In this document: positions 50,901 through 63,848 of the stretch, one piece after another
How the letters are laid out: each line of letters starts with the position of its first letter
How positions within the stretch are numbered: the first letter of the stretch is position 1
Origin: Neelides folsomi
Taxonomy: Eukaryota > Arthropoda > Collembola > Neelipleona > Neelidae
Length of the DNA stretch: 64,000 nt
Assembly (NCBI GenBank): GCA_034687125.1
Contig: JAQGBZ010000063.1
Coordinates: forward strand, 62,001 to 126,000
Direction: 5' to 3'
Notes under the pieces: model-generated
Databases searched by the model: none
What the model was told of the DNA's origin: nothing
What the model saw: only the letters and a program-made list of their open reading frames with translations
Made by a program: the position numbers and the translations under genes

Positions 50901-53900
50901 CCTTTGACGGTTATCTTTTGTACAAGTTGTAAGTTTGATGGGTGAATGAGGATAATGAGATGTAAAGGAATAAATGTTTCGGTTCAATTATTCGATCAAA
51001 TTGTCAAAACTCAATGGTACAAAGTGAACGCATCAATGGATTAATGGCAGGATGGATGGGTGAAGAGTTTCGAATCTCTCTTTCATGTTTGATATTCAGC
51101 GAATTGCGCTAGATGATTTTTCCTATTTTGACACTTGAGTGAGGTTTTATTGTCCTCTTCTTATACTCCATGCAAATAAGTATGCTCTATTAAAAGTGTA
51201 AGGTAACGGTGTTTAATATTTGCTAACTGATACTTGCATTGTCATTTTATTGCTCATCTATTAAGTGGCATGATGTCCCGAATGGAAGAATTGCCAACTA
51301 AATTTTTTTAAACTAAACAGTTTAACTGTTAGGCCACTGTATTCTTGATATTTATTAGAATGCTAACATATAATATTTCCAAATATACCTATAGAATATT
51401 ATAATTTTCTCAAATTCTAAAATCCCTCATTTGATCTTTTATCATCTTTTGTAAATTGATTAAAATTTTATGTTCCGAGTTTACCAAACAGCCGTTTATT
51501 TAGTCGAAGGATCAAAGCCGTTCAATAAATCAAATCATGTTAATTGTTCTTTAGTAAATTGGTCTGGACCATTGGGAGTTTATTAAAGATTAACTTATTG
51601 GATTTGATTATAAAAAAGTAGGGGATGTGAAATGATGGCAGAGAATCAAGACTGAAATAGATGATTGAAATTGAGGATTAAATAAGATTGGCAGTTAAAA
51701 TATACTACCTACTTCCTTCTAATTCAATTTACCTGAACTGTTCCTCTCAAATTGTTATTGCGACGAACCCTTAAACCTTTCTTATTAGTTTAATACTTTC
51801 TGAAAAATTCCCATTGAGGAATACAGGTATTCTGCCTAATAATACCTGTATTACATACAGAGGGGGGTGTACCTGTATGTTATATTATCTTCATAAAATT
51901 TATGATATCATATTTCAATTTTTCTGTTCAATCATCCTTTCTTGTTCAGTATTTTTAGAAGGAGTAATTTCATGCATTGTTCGGCTTTCGTCTGTGAGTG
52001 AGCGAGTTTCATCTTTCATTTCATTTCATGGAATTTGTTGAAAGGTTTGGACTGGGAAATTCTTGATAAGATTCGTTTCCCCGAATTGTCGTCAATCTCC
52101 AAATCTTCATTGATTGAAAAGGATAAATCCTGCTTTGGCGGATGGAGGGTGGAAAGAGCTAAAATAAAAATGGCCCCACTTCCTTTCGGAATATTACCTC
52201 TATAATGCCCGACGCTACGCACCGTTCGTTTGTATCTCCACTTTTAACAATGAGTTCCCCTCTATATATACCTATTTGGACTTCCTCCGTTTATTATATA
52301 GAGCAGAGAGTTAAGTACTAGGAGAATTTTGTGAGCTGAAAGAGAATCTTCGTGGAAACTCAGAACTTGATTTAGAACATGAGGGCAAGAGTGAAGTTGC
52401 CCTCTTATTTCTTTCCATCTCTTCCGAATCTAATTGGTGGTGAGGAGAGTGGAAGTGTTCTTTGAGCTTTCGGTGGTCTTTAGAGGAAGACCGGGTCGGT
52501 AGCGATAACATAAAAACCTCTCACTTCATGCATGAGTGAGTGGCTGGAAGGGACGAAAGGGGTTGAAGCTCAATTTCCTTCACTCATTCTCTGAGGATCC
52601 TCGGACGCCAGCTTGACTTTTATTTGATTGATCTGCGGTTCTGAGGCGGACACTTTCGATTCATCATTTACCACCATCAACTTTCATACAGAGAGCTTAC
52701 ATTATTCTACGAATTCATTCACATTTCTCGAGTATAATGATGACATCAAATATGTAAACAAGTGAAAAGTATTGACAATAATAGGTACTTAATACTTATC
52801 CGATAATCAGGATTATACTCATATCAATTTATAGTGTCGTTTATTAGTCCAATTGCTGTGTATTGAGTGGTTCAACATTATTAACACAAATGTTGATTAA
52901 CGATAATTTATTTCAGTTTATTAAAAAATAGTTTTTCTGAGAATTTAGATTGTGATGAATTAGTTTTATTTATCAACAAAGCTGACTGAGTGTATACATT
53001 ATTTGTATGTATTAAATTAGTATCATTGTTCATTCTTATTCATGATTATTGATTGTATCTTTAATTTTATATTCTTTAGATTTACAAATATGTACATATA
53101 ATGTAAGAGAATCATATGGACGGACAGACAGATATGATATATGAAATAATACATCGTATTATTATATTAAATACATAATACATACACTTATATTATCATC
53201 AATCTATGAAGATAAGAAATGACATGTTAAATTGCAATCATTTTGATATGTACGAGGGCGTATTAAAAGGTTATGGATACATATTTTTATTTTCTTTCCT
53301 GCTTGCATTAAAAATCTAGCTACACAATATTTCGATAATAGGTCCTCTATAGAAAATTCACAAAAAGCTTGGTGATCCGAAGTATCACCTAACCGAAATG
53401 CACAAAAATATTTTAAAAGATGTAAAAGATATATTAAATATGTAAAAACCACATATTGAAGATATTTAAATTTTACTCTGTTAATATTGTTTTTTGGTTG
53501 GGTGAGAGATTTCCTCAAGAGAGAGGCAAAGCAGTGTTTGTGGATGAGAAAAAGTGATGGACCAACCGGATATAAAATATTTGGGCTGATTCAAGGAAAC
53601 CCAAAGTGACGGGAATAAGGCGAACTCACTATGGAGGAACGGTGGTGGTCTTCGCTGGATTCGCCTTTAATGGGAAGACCGACCTCGCTTTTGTTTCATC
53701 GGGAATGAACTCGGAAAAGTATATTAACAATCTTGAACGATATTTGATGAATTGCGCTGAGGAAATTGCTGGAGATAACTGGATTCTGGCTCAGGATAAC
53801 CATCCTTGCCACGTGTTCCGCCCAACAAGAGCTTGGTTAGCTCTACAAGGAATCGCTGATGAGCGTCTTATGCGTTGGCCACCTTACAGCCCGGACATGA

Positions 53901-56900
53901 ATCCCATGGAGAATTTATGGGCAATCTTATCCCACGCTGTTTATGGACAGGGACAACAATATTATTCCGATCTCGATCATGGAAGCGTGGGAAAATATTC
54001 CTCTTGGGACGCTTCAAACGCTGATTAATTCAATGACTCAAAGAGTTGGACAACTTAGGGAGGTTCAAGGATCTCATACCATTTATTAATGATTTAATTG
54101 GGTAATTCGATCTAATTGAATAAAACGCTCAACCTTTTTTGCACCAAGATTTAATGCTGGTTTTATAATATTTTAGTTTAGTTTAAAGCCTTTTTAACTA
54201 TATTTTTCAAATGAATATCAAATTATACCTAAAAGTGTTGTAAGATTGCTCAATAAAAATATCTTGATTAAATATTTTAAAAAAATACTATGCACCAGGA
54301 ATTCTGCTCCAGAGTGTATGTCCATTCCCTTCCTTTCCCTATCAAACGCTGTGTTGAGAAATGAAATTCGCGCGGTTTATTACCTGAACTGCTCTTTTCG
54401 GACAAATTCGTCTGCCATTTCGGTTCGGTGATACTTAGGATCACCAAACTTTTTGTGAATTTTCTATAGAGGACCTATTATCAAAATATTATGCAGCTAG
54501 ATTTTTAATGTAAGCAGGAAAGAAAATAAATATATGTATCCATAACCTTTTAATACGCCCTCGTATTAAAGTTAAAAGTGTTTATGAAATTATAGGTTTA
54601 ATCTTTAACTCTTCATTTTGAAGTTTATTGATGAGGTGCCTTCGTTCTTTTGACTTGTACATTGAATTATTAGCTGCATGAAATGGACCCTTTATAGGCA
54701 TGATAAAAAATCTTGTTCAATTTAAGATTTTGAACAGACATTTTCATCTTTATTGGTTTAAATAGACGTACAATGAGCATTGTTGAATCTCCTATAACCT
54801 TTTTTTTATATTAAAACATACATACCAATGTAATAGAAAATTGGAATGTATGGTATAGGTGATGTTATTATTGGTTTATTCAAGGCCCTCCTGAAGAATG
54901 TGGCTATAATAAAAACAAACCCTTTTCATTTATACGAAAATAATATATCACATATTAAAATGCACGAGCTGGGAGAGTAGCCTGTAGCTATGCTATATAT
55001 TACTCAAGGTGCCCTTTTATCAAGTTTAGGTTTATGGCAGGGGGAGAGTAGTAGTCCTTTGGTTTGGTGTATCTTTGTCAGACAAGTCTAATTAAAAATG
55101 AAGAGATAAAGGGCCGAAAGTTTGAAAACTATCCCCAGATTCTCAGTTTCAGTCTGGAATGTTGGATTAAAAAATGGATGGAAGGAGGGCTCAGAATACT
55201 TATTTTGCTTATCGTAAAATCATGGACTTGAAAAGCTAGTCCATTTTTAAAGGTCAGAGGAAGGCGGACACTTCATAGACATAAAATACACAAAAGGTCT
55301 TATTCTATTCAACAAAACTATATCAAATGGTCAAACATTTTTCACCATACTTATTTACGCTAATTATGGACAATGTATAGCATGAAAGTAGTTTAGGATC
55401 TCAAGCATATAGTGATGGAGCTCCAATATTACAATTGTATATCATACTTATTTTAGTTTTAATCATGCAAGTTTTTTATAATATAATTATAAGAATTGTA
55501 ACAATACTGAAAATGAACGATTAATGTATTAAAGCGAGTATTGTGTATTTCGTATATTTTACTTTTGTTTCAAGTATATAGCATAATGGATAATTCTATT
55601 GTGTATTTAAAAGAAAGTTTTATTAAATGTTAACTAAGGTCTTTAAAAGTAACAAAAACACGAAATTAATCAAACATAATACATTTCATTTACTCATTGT
55701 TTTCCTCAAAACATGACGTGGAATTATCAAACTTACTTTACAATTAATAGCGATTCAAAGGAGAACATGGCATCAAAACTTTTTTTCTGCTCAATGGAAT
55801 AATAGAATGTTTAAGGATGTAGAATGTGCATTTATCTAATCAAGCCCATTTGTTACAATTTTCTTCCCTTGAGTTTAAAAATACAGGTTAAATTTTCAGT
55901 TAAGAAGAATCGAAATAAGTCACGTATCTTGCCCTTCCTAACATACTCTTTGTATTTGCCTTTATTAAATTAAATGATAATGAGGATAGAATTAGTGGAA
56001 GTAAATCTATAAAACACAAGAAATAACCTTGTTAAGTTCTATGTATGTTTTCTATGTAAAATATATAGAACACCTATTCATTTCATTTCATTGTTCCAAG
56101 TCAAAAGAAACGACGGTTAAATACATATTTTATATTATGGAAATGAGAAACATTCGAAAGTGTTTTATGTTTTGGTTGAAGTAATAATAATTTAAATACG
56201 TTGAATTGAATTGCAATTTTTTACTTCTACAAAGTGATATTGAGAGAGAATCAAAAAGAAAGATATATGTATGTATGTGGTGACAGGAACGGTACGGGGC
56301 GTATGGTGTTTAGTTGTTACTCGTGGAAAGAAAAAGATAAGAAATCGGAGTTGAAGAGGAGCGAATGAGCGATGCATTATTTTAACTCTCTTTACCTTCT
56401 CGGGGAAATTGAGCAATTATTTATCATTACTTGGCAAAAACAACATTGGTCAGAAAATATGTTCAGATAGTACAAGCTGTAATATAAATCCTGTCTGAGA
56501 GAATTGTCGGAAGTAGGGGGGAGATAGGTAAATAAGTAATAAAGTAGCTCCTGGAAGAAGTATTATAGATATGAAGCCGAGTTTGGAGTCTGTGAGAGTT
56601 AGTCATCTCCACCGCTCAGCATGTCAGGTTTGAAATGTTGTGAGGCCCGTAAAAGTCCATCAATGATCTTGGAGTGGCTGAGTAAAGGTATAAGATGTAA
56701 AGGAGTCTTCTTTAAGTCACAGTTACCTACTTTTATTACCTACAAGATGATGACGGTGAGGGAGCCAAGCCTATCTGAATTAAAGCAAAAGAATGCTCTC
56801 TTAATGATAAAGCAAAGCTGAGTAAAGGTGAAAAAAACTTGTTTATTTCATCCTCCAGCTTGCATATCAATGATCTCAATACATAATATCTCGAATTTAC

Positions 56901-59900
56901 TCCTTCGCAAGGTCGAGGATTAAATAATAATCAAGTCGTCCGCTTCTCCCGTTCGTTCTCATTCCATTCCCTCGCGTAACCTGCTCCTAAGAGGATAAAA
57001 CAATTTGAAATAGTTTACTTGACTTATCCTCCTCATTCATTCAATGGGCTAAAATTATATTCTAAGCATAACTTATTACCTCATTCTATGACATGCGAAA
57101 TGTAAGCGAGAGAGAAAACGACTTAAATTATGCAGATCTCATTCTCTGTTTGCTTCATAACTTTTCGTTTGGTTGAGTTGTGAGGTTAGACTTTGCTTTT
57201 CTAACCTGGAGCTACTTTTATTTATAATTTTATCTCTCCTCTCATTTTGAAGTGACTTATTAAATTTATTGGCCTCCTAGGAATGTGGTTAATTTGTGTG
57301 GAAAGTATTGGGTGAGGTTGCGTGTGATTGAAAGAAAAATATAGTATGAGCCCTTGGAGTAAATTCCTAGAGGCTGATGATAAGTGCCCTCCTCATTACG
57401 GTTGAATGGGTCGAAGAGTGTAGGAATAATGTACAAGGAGTCGAAGGGAATGGGAGTGAATCGGAAGAATCGGTGTAGTTGACCCACCTCCTTTATTACC
57501 CTCCTCGTTTGTCGAAAAGAGCGGAGGATCTTTTGAAGGGCTGGTTGGTTATTTGAAGAGAAGTAATTTTGTCACATTCCTTGTGAGGTGGTAGAGAAAA
57601 GGACCGATGGTTAATGGTCTCATTTCGGGTAAACGAAGGAGGCTTCTCGTTGAGGAAACAACGGTCGGTGGAGGGATGAGACATTCCAGAGGCCTAACCG
57701 ACTCCTTGAGCCATTCTTCTCACTCACTTGAGGCAGTCGGAGGAATGGGGGAGGAACGGATTTCCTATCCCACCACCTCGCTCCCCTGTCATTGAAGATT
57801 AAAGGACTGGCTGAGTCAGTGAGTATCTTTACCCTGCTCATCTCCTCCCAATGACAATGTACTCTGTGAGTAAATGGGAATGCTGTGGAAAGGTCTCTGT
57901 AGAGTTTGGATCCAGTGGGGAAAATGTGTTGGAGGAAATGAGGCTCTCGAGTCCCCCTCGTCGCTGCCTTCTTCCTTTCTTCCACCCATTGGCTCCCCGT
58001 AAGTGTTTTTTCTCCGGCTAGGCAGTTGCTTGGGGCGAAAGTCTTGTTAGCTTTGAAGTTAAATAAAAGAAGCTCGGGGAGGGAATGTGGGGCTCTCGAA
58101 GGGACTCAGGAGGTTTGGTCTCTCTCTCACATTCAGTGGAGAAGACGCGGAGTCTGCAGCTGAGAGTATAGGGTACCACCTCCGTGCCTTCATTAGGGGA
58201 CCCTCGTGGCCAAATACCTGGAGCTCTATTTCTCTACGGGAGAAGGATTACAGGGATTCGTCGACGTCTTTTGAATGCATGGATTCAATTGAATTGTGAA
58301 GGTTACACATTTTTTCCCTCTTCACCTCCTCCTCCCCATGGGCTTCCAGTTGAGCCTCAGAAGGTTTGGGGGAAACCCTTGACACCTCCAATGAAACAAG
58401 TGTATAGGCCCAGTCGACCTTAAATGAATGTGGGTTTTAAAGAGGGATCGTTTCTCGTGGTGGGAATTCTTGGCGTTCTTTAAACACCTCGTTGGTGTCG
58501 AAAAGAAGGCCTGGAGGCTGGACCTTTTGTCTTCTACTCATCTTGCCTTCTTCATCATCATCATCTCTCTCTCTCCCGAGTTTCCATTACCTCTAGGGGA
58601 TGATGAAGAGCTTATAATCCCTCACGCGAGGAGACGAGAAGAATGGCTCGTGATCAAAGAAAGAAATGAAGAGGATTCGATTCAATCGATTCATTCCAGC
58701 TCTTTACGTCCCATTCAACCGAAGTCGAGTAAGTTGATCTTCTCCATGTACGCCGGAGGATTTAACTGTGGGATCCTGACACTTATCATTATCCGATGTA
58801 TATGAGCTTGTTCCGGACTTTTTGACCTTCTACTCCCCCGCCTCACACTCTCTATTTTTCACAAATTGAATTTGATCCAAATAGTCACAATCCTACCCGA
58901 GGGGAATAGATTGGCATCTAAGGTAGTATACGCATTATATTTAGGAAGGGGCGATGGAAAAGACGTTGGTCCTCTGAATTCCATTCATTTCCTTTCTTAC
59001 CTTTCTGTTGACCCCTGGCGTCAGCCCTGCGTGATTCTATGATTTTTAAAGAGAATGGGAGGATTGGACTAGGAGAGATTTTAACGAGTTCACCGAGAGA
59101 GAAGAAAGGATCGTGTACTTATAATTTCTCTGTTTCATCCGATAATTTCAGCTCAGGAAATCCCGAATGTTCTTTCATGCATTCACTCCTTGTCTATTTC
59201 TAATTGAAGGTGTTTAGTAACGTAAAGAAAGAATACCCCGGAGCTTAATTCATTTAACGACTTTATTTTCTCTCTCGATTTTATTGTTAGCTCATTTAAT
59301 TCATTTGCCTTTATTTAGAATGAAAGTAGAGAAAGAGAATAGTGAATTGTATGCTCAGCATTGATCCTTGTAGGGTTGTTTCCTGCTTTGGTGACAGTTG
59401 AGCTCGTAATTTGCCGTTGTTTCTCTCTGAAAGACGAGTCCCCAATTGCAATCAGACCATCTCGCCCCTATGTACTCAAAATCCTCTTAGAAAAAGAGAT
59501 AAAATTACTCATACTTACTCTCCCTTGTAATAGGTGCCATGGTTGTATGTATTGTATGCAGAACGACGAGTCGTACATTAGTGTGATCCGTTTTATTTAC
59601 TTCCTCTTCACTCTAATTCCATGTATTCGGTGTTGTTAGACCCAGAGTGTATATTGACGGAATCATGTTTGTAGAAGCTGAAGAACCACCACTGACATTG
59701 ACTGATGAGAATCCTCTTTGAGAAGAATATCATTCTTGGATTTGCCATGAGTTGTGAATGGAATCCTTTTAGGCAGCGTGGCGGAAGGGATTCTGTATTA
59801 CACTTATTTCTTCTTTGGCTCAATGAATCTTGAGTTCCTTTTTAGAAATTGAATCTTTGGGCAATGGTTGAAGCCAGGGGTAGGGTGGTCAATGCCATTC

Positions 59901-62900
59901 TCCCGACATGGAACGAAATGGATGTGAATTGATGAAGCGGCTAAACCCTACTTCACATATACGCACACTTTATTTGTTATTCACCAAGTCTTGTTATTAT
60001 GAACTCTTCCATTCTCATTCCTTGAAGCTATTGCGAATTGTGCTGACGAGGGGGGATTATGTAGTACATTCTTGAGATTACGCACACACGGCTATTCTGC
60101 AGTCCAATCTCCTCCTTTCCCATTTATATAAAAATTTTATGAGTATGGCGGACCTTATTCATATGCAGCTGGAAATTCTCCATTCCGCTCAAGTACTTAC
60201 GACTCTGCAAAACCCATTCACAAAAATGATAAATAGACGTTGAAATTATCTCAATGAAAATAAAGTTGAAGGATTTAATTTAATGGAATAGGTGGGGCTG
60301 ACGGACACTTTCCTGACAACATCAGAGTTTTATACATAACCTTCCTGAGAGTCTTAAAAAAGTTATATTGATTCTGATTTATCATTCGAAGACCAATCAA
60401 GTGTCAATTTCTTCAATATGGTAACATGCTGTTTAAGTGAATGTAGCAAGTCATCATATAAGGAAAAGTCTTCATGGCTCATATACATAGTTAAGGAAAG
60501 TCAGGGTGATTCGTGGACTGACAATGACTTTTTTCTTGTGAGTTTTGCTAATTGAGGAACAAAGGAAGTGTAATAATAGAACAATCTTAAATAAAATATT
60601 AACGTGCTCACGGTATTGATTATAGCTAGTGTTGAATGGTATATGTAATTTATGTGTACTTTTAAATTTTCCTTCTCGAGCGAAATTAGTGGCTTTATCA
60701 AATTTCATGGTTTCCGTTATCTTGCTCCTGAAGGTGACGACGATTCCGTGTGGAACCACAAAATAGGTCAAAAAATATACATTGTTCTATCAACATGAAT
60801 GTATTTCTGAATCTAACCTATTCCCCCCTAATTCTTCGATGAACAATACCTAAACATGGAAATCAATTTAATTTATTCATATGGTCTGGATTTTAATATA
60901 CCCAAGACTCAAGCATAAAAATACAATAAGATGAAAGGCCCAGATTTATAAAAAAAAACCGTGCTCAAAGACGAGTTGTTTAGGGCTCAACTTATGCATG
61001 ATCACAATTTTCTCGTTTCAACTCAGAGTCGCAGATGCGAAGAGAGGGAAATATTACATTAGGAGCATACAACGTGGACAGATTCCGTCGAGGTTTGCTT
61101 GGTTAGCTCGAGTAGACAGATTGTCGGAATTGAAAAATGAATGGTGTGAGTGTTTCGAAACGATTGAACTTGCTAAAATTGTCTCAATAACTCCGAATGT
61201 GGTTTCAAGTGTTTTTTCTCTAATTCTCCCCTCATTGAATGCTCTCTGGATGTCAAGTGAAGCCATATGTTGGTGGGGAATTAGTATTTGGACTCCTTTG
61301 CATCTATCTCTCTCCCAGAGAAGAAGGAATTGTTTGTGTAGAGAGTGCGGGGCCCTTTGCCATCTCCCCCTCAGCTTCACTAAAGCCCAAAGTTCCATCC
61401 TGGTAAATTGTAGACTGTAAATGGATTAGAGAGAGAAAAGGAAATGAAAAGGCGTATCTTTGGCCCTTATCTCTTTCATACCAGGACCAGGGTGGAAGCG
61501 GAGAGATGATAAATATGTATAGAAGGGGGATGAACTGGACCCATTTTCCAGGTGGTTTTAGTCTGTTCATCAGCTCATCACTCCACAAAGCACCACATTG
61601 TGTTTCTCCCATAGAGAAGAGTCCGGCCGGCAAAGACCCTTTTCTGACTCTACTTAATAGAAAAAAGAATCTGAGGAGGATTGGGAAATGGTTGGGGTGG
61701 GAGATGTGAATTCATCATTTAAGCCTTTTAAAATAGTAAAGAAAGGATGCACACACACGCTTCGCCACCGCTCCGCCTCACACGTCCTCCTCATTCATCC
61801 CAATCAAATGCGGTAGAGATTCGAGATCTGTCGAGGGAGGATCTGACGGAGAAATCTTTCCATTACCAAAATGGCTCAAGAGATTTAAAGGAGCTGAGTC
61901 GCAATTTAACATCCAACTTGTTCCTTAACTTTCTTGAGTGGGAGACGTACGTGACGATGAGAAATATTGGACGTTAATCCGTGATTGAGATTTGAGTTTG
62001 ATAAAATAGGGCGATAGTTGTCGTTGGATCCAATTCCGCAATCCCTGCGACTATAAGGGCAAATATGGAGTTGGAGCTATTAATCATTTCATTCATATGT
62101 GTATTATAGGGAACACAACGAATTGGATAGTGAAACAAAGAACAAAGAGATGGATTGTTGGTTTATTCAAGCAAAACACATGTCTCTCATGCAAATAATA
62201 TGATGTGTAAAAAGGCGAACAGAAGTAGGCCTGAAGGAAAAGGACAAATAATTTATTATTTCCCTTTATCTCTGATTCTCTCTGCATTTATGAATGGAGG
62301 TCCATAACAAAGTTGTTGGAGAATTCCTTTCAATGGGAAGAAGAGATGACCGAAAAGAATTTTTTCCAGCTGACAAAGTCATCATTTAAGTAAAGGGAAA
62401 TGTTCAAAGTTCATTTGTTGGGATATGGCTCTCAAAGAAGAACATGGTTCCTCGTGTTGAGGTCTCATTAAAGAGACGTAGTAGGAAGATATAGTTATTA
62501 TGAGCTCTAAGTGGATACGATGGAATGGGGGGTAGAAGGGAAAGGTCATCGGTGTATTGGATTTTGAAAGGGGCTGCCTGGAGAAAAGGAGAATAGAAAT
62601 TAAAGGTGTATTGGCCCATTAGTCATAAATGAAGTATCTTGAGAGATCGGATCAGCTGCCCTCCCCCTCTCATTGCCCTCAAGCATTTACCTCTAGGACT
62701 TTTAGTGAGAACTTACAATTATTGTGTAAAACCTGAGCTCTTAAAATGGAAGGTGAAAGATTAGAAGGGTTCTTTTCCCGAACCTCCCCAAGCCTTCACT
62801 TTCAAAATTGAGGAAATTGGTGAGGGCGAGTTGAAAGGAGATTGATTAGTGTTATTTATTAATCCTCATTTCCCTCATATACTCACACAGACCCATTGGA

Positions 62901-63848
62901 TTCATTCTAATTTGTTATGGTTTACTTGAACCATCTGCCCTTTAGACCTCAGAGGTTCGCGTATTGATTGTGAATTAAACCAAATACCAATCGCGTTTAG
63001 TTATGAATAATATGAATGAGAATCTGAGGTAGCGTGTTTAATTTACTAGGTTTCTCATAACGGCCCTGTCTTCATTGTTGATTTCATTCTTTCTTGCAGA
63101 ACACGAGAATTGGTTTGGAGCTGATGAGGTTTTGGGACCATTGGCAATTTCCATTCGACGAGAGAAATTGGATCCAGCAAGCAGTCCAGTCGAACCCAAC
63201 ACTGCTGCTGTATTGGCCAATGGAAGATTTATGTACCGGCTCATTGTTCGATCTACTGAGGTGAGTCATTTAATAAACATCATAAATTGAGTTTAATGAA
63301 TGAAATGAAATCAAACCTTTATCGTCTCGTGGCTACTTATTGCCAACCTTCCCACTTTTCTCTACACTCGTTTTTCATCATCAGGAGGTTCAAAGTGTTG
63401 AGGAGTCCTTTCATTTAACTATTGGATTGGATTCAAATTAACATAGTAGCCTCCAATTCAATAGGTTCTTTAGAATTCCTCTAAAGGAATCTCTCTCATC
63501 GTCATCAGATAAATGATAATGATGACGACCTGAGTTTATTGAGATGAATTTAATTAGGAGTTCAGGCCAGTTGGTTGAGAGGTCTCCAATGAAATGATCT
63601 CATTTAAAAACACATGAAATGTGTGTCAGTTCCCTTTTTGGAATTCATAATTGTAGCATGTTTGCCTTGATTGGCTTTCACGTCTCGTAAACGATTTGAA
63701 ATAATTTTTTTTAATCTTGACAGTTGAATACTCTGCGAGGGTCCATTCTAGAGGAGAGCATTCCGGGAATCAAGGCAAACAGCAGCAAGGGAGGATGTCA
63801 CGCTAAAGAAGTTATTGAGTTCCTCCTGCCGGAAATTCAACTCTCCTG
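41906..63848 (+). CDS. SIPA1L: SIPA1-like RapGAP (SPAR family), 5' part; continues past the window
   Basis: Four coding exons: 41906-43407, 48328-48731, 63100-63260 and 63724-63848 (ending in phase 2 before GTAAGA), giving about 730 residues so far. SIPA1L proteins are GAPs for Rap GTPases with RapGAP, PDZ and coiled-coil domains, acting at synapses and the actin cortex. Residues 1-500 are Ser/Gly-rich and disordered but carry hallmarks: [14 protein letters not shown] and [13 protein letters not shown]. Exon joins rebuild [33 protein letters not shown] plus [30 protein letters not shown] and [15 protein letters not shown], matching the lead-in to the RapGAP domain. The catalytic and PDZ parts lie to the right of the window. 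Introns are 4.9 kb, 14.4 kb and 0.46 kb, far longer than in the neighbouring cluster. Confidence 0.92.
43408..48327 (+). other. SIPA1L intron 1 (of the coding part), 4.9 kb
   Basis: Starts with a perfect GTAAGT and ends with TATTTGTAG. It includes GC-richer blocks (about 43.85-46.2 kb) with frames of 80-121 codons on both strands, none protein-like. No transposon or RNA gene is recognised. Confidence 0.6.
48732..53250 (+). other. SIPA1L intron 2, part before the mariner element
   Basis: Intronic sequence between the 48328-48731 exon and the transposon insertion. It contains the perfect inverted repeat at 49507-49543. Otherwise it is AT-rich with no gene-like frames. Confidence 0.6.
49507..49543. 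repeat. perfect 18-bp inverted repeat (palindrome)
   Basis: The arm AGAGTGAGTGAGTGAATT and its exact reverse complement are separated by a single C. The outer part is built from GAGT/ACTC tetranucleotide repeats. As single-stranded DNA or RNA it would form a tight hairpin. Confidence 0.9.
53253..53400 (+). repeat. left terminal inverted repeat of the mariner-like element
   Basis: 148 bp matching the reverse complement of 54417-54563 with roughly ten differences by eye. It runs from CGAGGGCG at the tip to ACCGAAATG at the inner end. Confidence 0.93.
53510..54089 (+). pseudogene. broken DD37E transposase
   Basis: The first catalytic Asp is in VFVDEKK (codon at 53543). A TGA follows at 53555 and a TAA at 53573 in the same frame, after which the frame is open from about 53576 to 54028 and carries the second Asp and the Glu. 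Near 53975-53985 the similarity moves to another frame, which continues with a typical Tc1/mariner C-terminus and stops at 54089. Only about 140 nt lie between the left repeat and the first Asp. The helix-turn-helix region, normally more than 100 residues, is therefore missing, so this copy cannot make a functional enzyme. Confidence 0.85.
54417..54563 (-). repeat. right terminal inverted repeat of the mariner-like element
   Basis: 147 bp, the inverted partner of 53253-53400, ending CGCCCTCG directly before the TA target duplication. Confidence 0.93.
54566..63099 (+). other. SIPA1L intron 2, part after the mariner element
   Basis: 8.5 kb of intron ending in TTTCTTGCAG. From about 56.3 kb it becomes GC-richer, most clearly at 57.5-58.8 kb, with overlapping frames of 100-140 codons on both strands (57620-57985, 58428-58805, 60998-61420). 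None of these has protein-like composition, a recognisable family or supporting splice sites. Confidence 0.55.
63261..63723 (+). other. SIPA1L intron 3
   Basis: 463-nt intron from a GTGAGT donor to a CTTGACAG acceptor. No further content is recognised. Confidence 0.8.

Larger units (their letters stand above)
53253..54563 (+). mobile_element. degenerate Tc1/mariner-superfamily DNA transposon (DD37E type)
   Basis: The 1311-bp element is bounded by TA duplications (53251-53252 and 54564-54565) and by near-identical inverted repeats that start CGAGGGCGTATTAAAAGG. The repeats are 148 bp on the left and 147 bp on the right. The interior holds remains of a DDE transposase on the plus strand. The catalytic Asp in QDNHPCH (53795) and Glu in [11 protein letters not shown] (53909) are separated by 37 residues, so the motif is DD37E rather than the DD34E of Tc1. 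The copy is inactive: in-frame stops, a frameshift and loss of the N-terminal DNA-binding region. It sits in the 14.4 kb SIPA1L intron in the same orientation as the gene. Confidence 0.93.

Noticed and set aside
53606-54028. Intact small transposase gene
   Set aside because: This frame covers only the second half of the catalytic domain, starts without a real ATG context and is followed by a frameshift; it is part of a broken copy.
58428-58805. 125-codon plus-strand frame with a hydrophobic middle
   Set aside because: No family resemblance or promoter; lies in the GC-rich intronic block where long chance frames are frequent on both strands.
60998-61420. 140-codon plus-strand frame in the SIPA1L intron
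   Set aside because: The opposite strand is also open over 114 codons, the composition is unlike protein, and there is no family or splice support; GC-richer DNA gives long frames by chance.
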